Source of the DNA: Discostella pseudostelligera
Lineage: Eukaryota; Bacillariophyta; Thalassiosirophyceae; Thalassiosirales; Thalassiosiraceae
Direction: 5' to 3'
NCBI GenBank assembly: GCA_036940085.1
Contig: JALLBK010000891.1
Location: 1-15,128 of the forward strand
Length of the DNA: 15,128 nucleotides
In this document: positions 8,653-15,128 of the stretch, piece by piece
How positions within the stretch are numbered: the first letter of the stretch is position 1
Layout: each line of letters starts with the position of its first letter
Position numbers and translations under genes: made by a program
Notes under the pieces: model-generated
What the model was told of the DNA's origin: nothing
Databases searched by the model: none
The model's input: only the letters and a program-made list of their open reading frames with translations

Positions 8653-9716
8653 ATGGGCGGCGGAGGCGACAAATTAAGCTCTGGCACATTCGATGATCCC
8701 AAGCATGTCGTCTACGGACCAGGATTGACACGAACACTGTATTCCACGGTGAGTAGAAGATTTGTTCCAAAAACTCACGGCGCGTTGGGTCTATTTATTC
8801 TGGTGGTTTGTTCGGGCACACGTACTCCTTGAGTGTGAGACTTATTTGTCATTATGAGGGGGAGAGGATGCATCGTCGTGTGTGGGGGGGGGGGGGTGTC
8901 GTTAGGGAGATTTGTGTAGGACAACAAGCTTATCGGTTGTTTGCAATATTATTTTTCGGTTTTATTTGCATCGCAGTTGTGGTGGTGGTGGTGGTGGCAG
9001 CCGACGCTTGAGTTCAGCTTTGGGTCAGATATTGAAGATTATCATTTGGATGCGATTTTTTGTAGTGCTTCTATTCAAGACAAGTGCTGGGCTGACGGCG
9101 CAGGTGATCTCTTGGAATGATCTACCGTTGCACACCCTGACGTCCAGCTACCGGCTCTTGTTTCGACCCACTACAATCATTCTCTACCGCTTACCTAACC
9201 ACTTCCTCGTTCTATTGCCACCAAAAAATACTACAGGGAACTGGCGCCTTCTGTGGTACTCTCTACGGCACCTGCATTGCGGCATGGTATCCCGATCCTA
9301 TACAATCCGTCGGTAGATATGCAGCATCTTTGCCTGGCCGTACCGATTACCGCGCCGTGGCACGCACCGTAGCACGACCAGCCATGTGGTTTAGTCTCGC
9401 AGCTGGGGCATTTACTGCCACGGAGTGTGCTATGGAGGCGGCACGGAATGAAATTAAGGATCCATGGAATAGTCTCGTGGCGGGTATGGCGGGGGGAGCA
9501 GTCATTGGGATGACGACTGGTCGTCCACAGATTGTAGCGGCTGCGGCTATTGGGATGGGATTATTTATGGCCGCGGTGGATATTTCTGGACCAGCAACGG
9601 TCTATGATGAACCTGCGCTTCATTATAAGCGTATGGGGGTATTGCCGAAGCAACATGTCGAGAGTGATGCGTTGGCAGAATTGAAGGAGAAATATCCTCA
9701 ACACAAGAATCTTTAA
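8653..9716 (+). CDS. Tim17/22/23-family inner-membrane protein (possibly complex I NDUFA11-like), two exons
   Basis: Exons 8653-8748 and 9237-9716 give 191 residues. The unspliced frame from exon 1 runs to a stop at 8832 with unrelated sequence, and exon 2 alone has no ATG before its conserved part. Splicing gives LTRTLYST joined to GTGAFCGTLYGTC (33-45), a glycine-spaced helix typical of the Tim17 superfamily. More hydrophobic helices follow: about 82-98, 110-126 (NSLVAGMAGGAVIG) and 129-149. The signature R-N-x-x-KD-P-x-N-S-x-x-AG (102-115) is like that of NDUFA11/B14.7 and other Tim17-fold proteins. A hydrophilic C-terminal tail follows (GVLPKQHVESDALAELKEKY). The protein is probably in the mitochondrial inner membrane. 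Choosing between a TIM translocase and complex I subunit needs a phylogeny; small size and the tail favour the complex I subunit. The ATG at 8653 (ACCATGG context) is preferred over upstream in-frame ATGs that would add low-complexity sequence. Confidence 0.8.
8884..8896 (+). repeat. Poly-G run of 13
   Basis: Thirteen consecutive G residues inside the Tim17-family intron, on the transcribed-sense strand. The length may be affected by sequencing error. Confidence 0.7.
8977..8998 (+). repeat. GTG/TGG triplet microsatellite
   Basis: About seven tandem GTG units within the same intron. It is non-coding in the spliced model. Confidence 0.7.
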
Positions 9717-9769
9717 TGAAGAACGGGATGAGGGAAAATGATTTATTTGTCAAATCATCGACGTGTAAA

Positions 9770-9811
9770 AGAGAGGTGGAGAATAGAGAGCGAGAGAAAG
9801 AGAGAGAGACT
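9770..9811 (+). repeat. GA-rich simple-sequence tract
   Basis: Purine-rich AGAG/GAGAGA sequence just after the Tim17-family stop codon, probably in its 3' untranslated region. Confidence 0.6.
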
Positions 9812-10069
9812 GCGATCGAACTGATTGGCGTCTAAGATTACTAATCGAATTTGTAACACTACCGACACGCAATCAAATATACGTGAATAATTCTATGGAT
9901 CAGGAGGTTTCGATTAGATGGCAACAGAGCTGATCCCGCTCGTAGCTAAGTGGAGGGAGCATGCAGCCTGCAGCCGCCATCGTTGGGGCGGGCGGGCGGC
10001 CTCTTGACTTCTGTTTTCTTTTTTGCTTTGCTTGAAATACTCCTAGCTTGAAATGCATCGCTGGTGGCA

Positions 10070-10160
10070 AAAATGGCGGGAAGTGAATTTGGCGAAGAAA
10101 TGTGGCGAAAATGGCGGCAAGTGCATTTGGCGAAAATTGTTCCGAAAATGGCGGGAAGTA
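10070..10160 (+). repeat. Degenerate 37-38 bp tandem repeat with E2F-like words
   Basis: About 2.4 copies of a unit that starts AAAATGGCGG(G/C)AAGT and continues with (G/C)(A/C)ATTTGGCGAA. GG-C-GG cores lie at 10075, 10113 and 10150, so the period is 38 then 37 bp. GGCGAA half-sites lie at 10091, 10104 and 10129. The words read toward the downstream gene, and AAAATGGCGGGAAGT is identical in copies one and three and in the rsmH promoter. Confidence 0.65.
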
Positions 10161-10213
10161 GAAATCGACCATGGACCATCGCCATCTATCGCCATCGATC
10201 GGCTCACTCTTCC

Positions 10214-11428
10214 ATGGCCATTGACACCATGGCCAGCCGTAGCACCGCATCCTCTATGCCCAAAGCATCTCAGGAGGACGACGATAAACTCTTCCTAGCC
10301 ACTGGTTTCCGGTATCTGCCTGCCCATGAGCGCGGTTTCCCCTATCCATGGTGTGCGAAGAAATCAAGGAAGGGGTGGATTGTTCGAAGCTCCCCGCCGT
10401 CATTGTCGCGGCAACACCCTGATATTGGCGTTGAATTCGTTGGCTGGAGAGAAGCTGAGAAAATGTTCCGTTCGCGAGAGATTTTAATGGAACGCGTGAA
10501 AAATATGGAGAGAATACCAAATGGACGTAACAATTTGCTGAACGGTACAAGTGGACAGAGCGGTTCCATAAACAGTGGACCATGCAATATGCAACATATT
10601 GCAGTCAACAAAGTGCATGAATGGTTTCATAGTACACAGCGTGTGGTACAAGGACGACAAATGCAGGCTAGTGAGGAAGAGTTTCAATCTGCTCTAAACA
10701 AACAGAAGAAGAAATACAGATCAGAATTAAAGGAAGAGCTCCGAGAAAAGAAAAGACGTGAAATGGAGCGCAAAGAGGCAGAAACCTTGAAGAGTATGCC
10801 CCCGTCAGATGAATCACCATCTGCTAGTCTCAATATAAGTCCAGATGCACACCCCCCTCTAATGTCTCCTACTCGAAAGAAGCACAAGAAAATGCCACCA
10901 AAACCTATCCAACAACTTCGTAATTCCGTAGTACTTGGGGAGGACCCGGAGCTCGACCAAATGATTGAGGACGTAGTCTTTGACTTCATGCATGAATTCT
11001 CGAAAGGACAGGATGGTCAAACTGATGGTAATGCTCGTAGTAGTGTTGAATGTTTTGATGGGAGTGCAATATCTGTCCTGAGAGAAGCTGTAAAAGACAC
11101 TCTTCATTCTATTGCAAATCAAGAGATTAATGAATTGGACGGCAATAGTATTGGCACAAAAGGTGATGCCGACGTGGAATTTAGTGCAGCAATGAATCCA
11201 GCCAGGACGAGTGATGAAATGCGTGCCCTTAATGTTAGTAAGAGCGACTATCAGCTTCACGATGATGCCGATGGTACGGATGAACGAATCTCTGCCATGA
11301 TTGAGCAACTTATTGACGAAGCACAACAAGACTCTGATTGCCAGTTTGATCAACGTGCACTGGACGCTTTGAAGGAAGCGGCGAGAGAAATAGTGGCAAT
11401 GGAAATGGATGATGTTTTACCAGTATGA
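10214..11428 (+). CDS. Charged protein of unknown function with two H3-fold-like motifs
   Basis: 404 residues from the ATG at 10214. The frame is open further upstream, with ATGs at 10073, 10100 and 10148, but that part translates the promoter-like repeat and looks non-native. I do not recognise the family. An aromatic-rich N-terminal region (FRYLPAHERGFPYPWCAKK, then GVEFVGWREAEKMF) looks like a small folded domain. A basic/acidic coiled-coil-like stretch follows (EEEFQSAL...ELKEELREKKRREMERKE), then a Pro/Ser/Lys linker (PTRKKHKKMPPKP). The C-terminal half contains a repeated pattern: MIEDVVFDF (250 on) with FDGSAISVLREAVKDTLHSI (281-300), and MIEQLIDEA (362 on) with FDQRALDALKEAAREIV (378-394). 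The second element resembles histone H3 helix alpha2 (FQSSAVMALQEAAEAYL). A nuclear or chromatin role is possible but unproven. The gene converges with the glycosyltransferase gene, 53 bp apart. Confidence 0.7.
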   Translation: MAIDTMASRSTASSMPKASQEDDDKLFLATGFRYLPAHERGFPYPWCAKKSRKGWIVRSSPPSLSRQHPDIGVEFVGWREAEKMFRSREILMERVKNMERIPNGRNNLLNGTSGQSGSINSGPCNMQHIAVNKVHEWFHSTQRVVQGRQMQASEEEFQSALNKQKKKYRSELKEELREKKRREMERKEAETLKSMPPSDESPSASLNISPDAHPPLMSPTRKKHKKMPPKPIQQLRNSVVLGEDPELDQMIEDVVFDFMHEFSKGQDGQTDGNARSSVECFDGSAISVLREAVKDTLHSIANQEINELDGNSIGTKGDADVEFSAAMNPARTSDEMRALNVSKSDYQLHDDADGTDERISAMIEQLIDEAQQDSDCQFDQRALDALKEAAREIVAMEMDDVLPV

Positions 11429-11481
11429 TAGATGTTGCCAATAGAGAGGTGCTAAGTGCTAATGAATCGGCATCATCTAGT

Positions 11482-14400
11482 TTATTCGTCTTCCTCTTGT
11501 GATGTTGCAGTAGTCACTGGAGTGATCCAGTCAAGGCCAGAAGATGACGCCACGTCCNCCTTAGCGTTGGAATATATTGATTGCTTGGTGTGTGTGCTCT
11601 CTTTACCGGTTGAGTCTAATATACTTGACCGGACTGTGTCCATCAAACTCTGCAACAGAGGTTCGTCTATTTCCGCTACGCTATCGATCAGATTATTTTT
11701 AATGTACCAGTGCCCCTGATAATGCCGCACATGCATTACTTCTTCCGGTAAAACTTCCATCAGCCCTTTCATCTCGTTGTAGTCCCGCGATAAGGCGTGC
11801 GTCCACATGGGCCGAGGTGGAATCCATGTGTCTCCGACATTAGCAAAATACTTTTGACGGCCGTAGTGAAACAATTGGTTGAGCACCGTGCAGTTCTTTG
11901 CCAAGCATCTGCAGTTTGCTGGACAAAATGGATGAGCCTCTATCCGATTATACCGCTCCAGAAAGAGTTTGTCTTTCGACGCGATCTCTTCCTCATTGTC
12001 AAGATTAGTGTATATTGAGGTCACAGTTTTGGAGTTGAATGAACAAGCAATCTTCCCGTTCTTTTTGTTGGCTTCGTCGCACAACTCCAATGCTGGTGCA
12101 AGATGCCCATTTGGGTATGCTGATGTTGAGCTGGAGTTGGGTCCGACAGCAACTTCGTCAATGTCACTGAAGAGTGCGTAATCAAACATACCCCTCGAAC
12201 GCAATGCACAGTCGGTCTGAGACGCCCATTTGGCATGTTCGTACGTTATTTGGGTGGTATAATCTCCTGAGGCTTTCCCTGACCAATCATGGCGAGTTAT
12301 GAATCCTTCCTTGCGATACAGTTCAAGCGCAGACTGTATTTCAGGTGTATGCAAATCAACGTTGTACACATGGACATGCTCCACACCTATTGCTCGGTGA
12401 TATTCCAGATATTCGATTAACCATCGAGGATCTTTCAGTCCATACACAGGATTGAGGCAATGAACGAGTCTGTTATAGCGAATGGTAGATTTCGCAGATT
12501 TAACTTGGCCGACCGGACGCTGAAATGATGAGCCAATCGTTAGTGAAAAACTGTCATCTTGAGACTGAAGAATCAGTGGAGGGTGCCTCGACAGGCCTCT
12601 GTCAAACTTCAATTTCTCACACAGTATAATCATTGTTCGGAAACGATCGCCATTTGATGAAAACGGAGATTTGTATGTCGAACCTCGCTTGTAGTAATGT
12701 TCTTCAAACGAATGATGTCCTCTCATCAAAATCACCGTGGCGGGTGAGTTCTGAATATCTCCATACGAGCAAGTAAAATTGGCCCGAACACTCTCTCCAC
12801 TAGATGCCTTCACGATCGTTAATGGTACGAATCCGTCTCCGAGTACTCCAATTACTTCTTCTCTGCCATATCGAATAAGATATCGACCAATGGCAATAAA
12901 ATTTCCGTCATCGCTGCGAATAAACGCATGCTCTACATCACTCATCAACGCAGCGGGTAAATTATCATTCTGCGTCGTGTTGTGCAAATTGACCGTCTCC
13001 CGAAGAGGGGGTATGATCGCATGCTCGCTATTTGGATGCATCAACATCCAGCACATGTTAGAATCTGTAAAATAGGATGGATGGCACGATACATTGAGAA
13101 ATAAAAGCAAAATCAACCATCGTAGAAGTAAGTAGAATCCGATGACATGAACGTACCGTAAATCCTTTCCAATCCACGAAAATAGCACGCATTGAGCGAC
13201 AATGTAGAGTAGTAAGCTTTGAAAAACAAAACGTTAGAAAAAGCTTCAGTGACAGATCAGCATGATAATAAACTCTCTCTCTCTCACCACCCAAAAAGTA
13301 TTTGGAATCGACGAGTGAAAATAAATCAAGAAGCGTGGCGGAAATTGAATCAAGATTTTCACGCAACTTCGATAGTTCTTTCTTTCCCTTCAGCTTCGAA
13401 CGCACAAGAGAACTCACTGACAAGGAGTCGATCAACTGTTCTGGATCATTATGCTCCCTTATTTTCTTCTCCAGGTCGAGAAGCCAATTGGTGTTGTTTG
13501 CCGCAATGAATTGATTTTTGAAGTCGATGCTCCAGTCATGTGCTCCATCAGACGCCAACACAAATCTGTAGTCTTTCTGGTTAGTCTTAAGAGCACTTTT
13601 TGATTTGATTTGATAATCAAGATCTAACCAAATTGCACAGTTTCCTTTCATTGTTCGTATGTCACAGAAAAAATCCCGGGCGTTACCAGTGGTATGGCCC
13701 CTGCAAGTCCTACTATTCCCTTTAATACATAACTCCCAATCGTAACCCCCCTCTCCGGCCCGACGTGAATGAATAGCTAGTTCATTGAATCCCTCGCTTT
13801 TGAAATCATTTCTCTTGGAAGGTGTGTATTGTAGCAAGGACGGTGATAGTTTGATATGGCTGTAGACATTGTATGCCTCCATTTTAGCTTCGTAATCCCC
13901 ACAAAATTGGTGCTGTTGCTCACAGAATAACAATCCAGTTCTACCGGCTAGATCGATCACGTCAGGGCATTTTGCGTCCCATGCATTCCATAATTCAGGG
14001 CCTCCAGATAAAAGGTCTCGTCCTTCCGGGGGAGTTAGCACACATTCATTGGGAATGCTGCTCGTAAAATCAGCGGATAGCCCAGTTGTCCAATCAATAT
14101 CGTATGCTGCATTCAAACTTTCTAGATCCCATATTCCAAATCCGACATCGAACATTCCGGTCCAGTCCACGTCCCGAACTTCATCGGGAACAACCAGCGT
14201 CCTCTTGAGAACTTTTGCATGTTGCAGTGCTGTAATGAATTGAAAGAGTTGGTTGTTCAGTCTTCCCCCAAATCTCCCATATGTAAGAAGTCGCTTACCC
14301 GTTTGGGGTGGTTGATAAATATCGCTGTTTCGTGTGCCACTCGATAATTCAGAGTCAAGACGATCACTACTATGATCGAGTTCTTGCTCAGTTGATGTTA

Positions 14401-14701
14401 TTTCAGGAATTTCAGCAGTACTGACGACCTGCACTGCATCACTTTCATTCTTAAAAATACGTTGCTTTTGACGGAGTGATGGAAATTCTTTGGAATTTTC
14501 CATCAGGTAAAGAGCGGTGGCGATACTATCTCCAAGTCCAAGCCTTTCCTGCTCTGTTCGGATGGCAAGCCACGACCACGAGAAGTACAACGTTGATGTC
14601 GACACCAAAAATGCGGCCGAGAAGAAGACGGCGATCAGACATCTCGTATTTTTCCACTTTTTCCTCCTCGTGACATGGTCGGCCGAGACATTCGAATTCA
14701 T
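11482..14701 (-). CDS. Predicted bifunctional glycosyltransferase: O-fucosyltransferase-like domain fused to GT92 (DUF23) domain, three exons
   Basis: Exons 14701-13288, 13216-13157 and 13064-11482 join in frame to 1018 residues. Residues 21-47 form one hydrophobic segment after a basic N-terminus (RRKKWKNTR), a type II Golgi/ER anchor. The first domain has YGRFGGRLNNQLFQF (141-155), IHSRRAGEGGYDW (H311) and, across the junctions, DSKYFLG/AYYSTLSLN and RGLERIY/DSNMCW. These are GDP-fucose O-fucosyltransferase (PF10250-like) landmarks. The second has a Cys-containing beta-rich lead-in (about 560-680), then LVHCLNPVYG..DPRWLIEYLEYHRAIGVEHV, the metal-binding DxD as FSDIDEV (D792, D794), and late HVRHYQGHWY, all typical of GT92. 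Both catalytic cores appear intact. Without splicing, the two halves are separate frames overlapping at 13058-13188. The GT92 frame then has no ATG before 13056 and would lack a membrane anchor. The ATG at 14701 is the first in frame, after a stop upstream. One codon (at base 11558) is ambiguous. It could still be two genes if intron 2 is not used. Sugar specificity is unknown. Confidence 0.75.
11558..11558. other. Undetermined base (N)
   Basis: The only ambiguous base in the window. It falls in a GNG codon near the C-terminus of the GT92 half, so the residue is Val, Ala, Glu or Gly. The reading frame is unaffected. Confidence 0.99.
13065..13156 (-). other. Intron 2 of the glycosyltransferase gene (fusion junction)
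   Basis: 92 bp on the minus strand, starting with the strong donor GTACGT and ending TATTTTACAG after a pyrimidine-rich run. It splits a codon after the first base, the same phase as intron 1. Splicing joins the first domain in frame to the GT92 frame (RGLERIY/DSNMCWML). If retained, translation stops at the TGA at 13113-13115. Confidence 0.72.
13217..13287 (-). other. Intron 1 of the glycosyltransferase gene
   Basis: 71 bp on the minus strand, starting GTGAGA and ending TTTTTCAAAG. A CTAAC branch-like motif lies 18-22 nt before the acceptor. It splits a codon after its first base (Ala formed at the junction). Removing it turns a low-quality tail into YFLGAYYSTLSLN, as expected at the end of an O-fucosyltransferase core. 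Confidence 0.8.
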
Positions 14702-15128
14702 CCCCGAAAGATTGTTGCTGGTACTGGTAGCGCTGTCTACTGTCGCCACCGTCCAGATCTTGCGTTATGCGAGGTGAAGCTGACCGATTCATGAACCCGT
14801 CGACTTCATCATCGTCCGCGGTGTTGGGGATTGCGGTATTATTGGATGTTGGTGTTGGAGGTGCATGTTACTAGAGTATTTATTTGTCGTTTTCGTTTCA
14901 TCGCTTCGCAATCGCAGCGGATGCTTCTCATGGATGCCGACGAAGATCAGACGCAGCTGGGGCAATATGTAGGAAACGAGAAGATCTTAATTCAAATAAA
15001 TTTATTACGGAGTCCTCTGTAATTCGTACTGATTTCTCATTTTCGCCCATTGGAATCGAGAACGAATTTCAAATTCAAATTCATTTAAATTGAACGAGTC
15101 CTCTGTGGCTTCTCATTTTGACCCATTT
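14702..15128. promoter_or_regulatory. Upstream region of the glycosyltransferase gene
   Basis: It contains the 5' flank of the minus-strand glycosyltransferase gene, an out-of-frame upstream ATG at 14792, AT-rich sequence (about 14985-15092) and an imperfect direct repeat at the right edge. No convincing gene is seen on either strand. Confidence 0.45.
15010..15127 (+). repeat. Imperfect direct repeat at the window edge
   Basis: Copy one (15010-15051) and copy two (15096-15127) share GAGTCCTCTGT followed by TTCTCATTTT(C/G)(G/A)CCCATT. Copy one has about 10 extra bases between the two blocks. The interval is rich in AAATTC words. The second copy reaches almost to the window end, so more units may lie beyond it. 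Confidence 0.7.

Larger units (their letters stand above)
8749..9236 (+). other. Intron of the Tim17-family gene
   Basis: It begins GTGAGT and ends CTACAG, and falls between codons (phase 0). A branch-like CTAAC lies at about 9195-9199, followed by a pyrimidine-rich stretch. At 488 bp it is several times longer than the other introns in the window and holds homopolymer and triplet repeats. Confidence 0.8.
9717..10213. promoter_or_regulatory. Non-coding region upstream of the 10.2 kb gene
   Basis: The first part is the 3' flank of the Tim17-family gene and includes a GA-rich tract (about 9770-9811). A GC-rich box (GGGGCGGGCGGGCGG, about 9985-9999) follows, then a tandem repeat carrying E2F-like words (10070-10160). 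It probably holds the promoter and 5' untranslated region of the next gene. If translation starts at 10073, 10100 or 10148, part of it would be coding. Confidence 0.5.

Noticed and set aside
8197..8832. A 211-codon plus-strand frame that includes exon 1 of the Tim17-family gene
   Set aside because: Its upstream part is Arg/Gln/Thr-rich low-complexity sequence from simple repeats, and its downstream part reads into the intron. Only 8653-8748 is supported as coding.
13058..13188. A hydrophobic stretch at the start of the GT92 frame (VIGFYLLLRWLILLLFL) that looks like a signal anchor
   Set aside because: The frame there starts with GTG, has no ATG before 13056, and the stretch lies almost wholly within a well-formed intron (GTACGT...TTTTACAG). 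It is most likely translated intron.
14702..14749. N-terminal extension of the fucosyltransferase frame to 14749
   Set aside because: The codon at 14749 is GTG and an in-frame TAA lies a few codons upstream. The first ATG is at 14701, which suits a nuclear eukaryotic gene.
14831..15093. Short plus-strand frames near the right edge
   Set aside because: They overlap in different frames, are 63-69 codons long, and show no domain or codon pattern. They lie in AT-rich, repeat-bearing non-coding sequence.

Overview
The window looks like nuclear DNA of a compact eukaryotic genome. A photosynthetic stramenopile, most likely a diatom, fits best. This is an inference from four things: gene-dense packing on alternating strands, short GT-AG introns (71-120 bp, with one of 488 bp), organelle-type leader peptides on two proteins, and low-complexity acidic inserts in conserved enzymes. 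No bacterial operon structure, RNA gene, CRISPR array or transposase was seen. One base (11558) is undetermined.

Layout, left to right. A spliced Rieske [2Fe-2S] protein gene (238-1419, minus) is divergent from a TEL2/TELO2 gene (1733-5128, plus), the PIKK-maturation subunit of the TTT complex. TEL2 converges on an organelle-type RsmH 16S rRNA (cytosine-1402-N4) methyltransferase gene (5244-7124, minus). About 630 bp of non-coding DNA follows, then an RRM-only relative of the cyclophilin-33/PPIE family (7757-8170, minus). That gene is divergent from a two-exon Tim17/22/23-family gene, possibly the complex I subunit NDUFA11/B14.7 (8653-9716, plus). Next is an unrecognised charged protein with two degenerate copies of a motif resembling part of the histone H3 fold (10214-11428, plus). 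It converges on a large minus-strand glycosyltransferase locus (11482-14701).

The most interesting locus is the last one. It appears as two overlapping open frames, a GDP-fucose O-fucosyltransferase-like frame and a GT92 (DUF23) frame. Two short phase-compatible introns (13217-13287 and 13065-13156) join them exactly in frame into one membrane-anchored protein of 1018 residues with two glycosyltransferase domains. The GT92 half alone has no ATG that would give it a signal anchor, which supports the fusion. Retention of the second intron would instead stop translation after the first domain.

A second signal is a promoter word, AAAATGGCGGGAAGT or close variants, resembling an E2F/DP site. It lies upstream of TEL2/Rieske (as an inverted pair), of rsmH (four cores about 21-25 bp apart) and of the 10.2 kb gene (inside a 37-38 bp tandem repeat). 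In each case it reads in the direction of the gene it precedes. The genes otherwise share no obvious pathway: checkpoint kinase assembly, organelle rRNA modification, inner-membrane or complex I biogenesis, RNA binding and secretory-pathway glycosylation.
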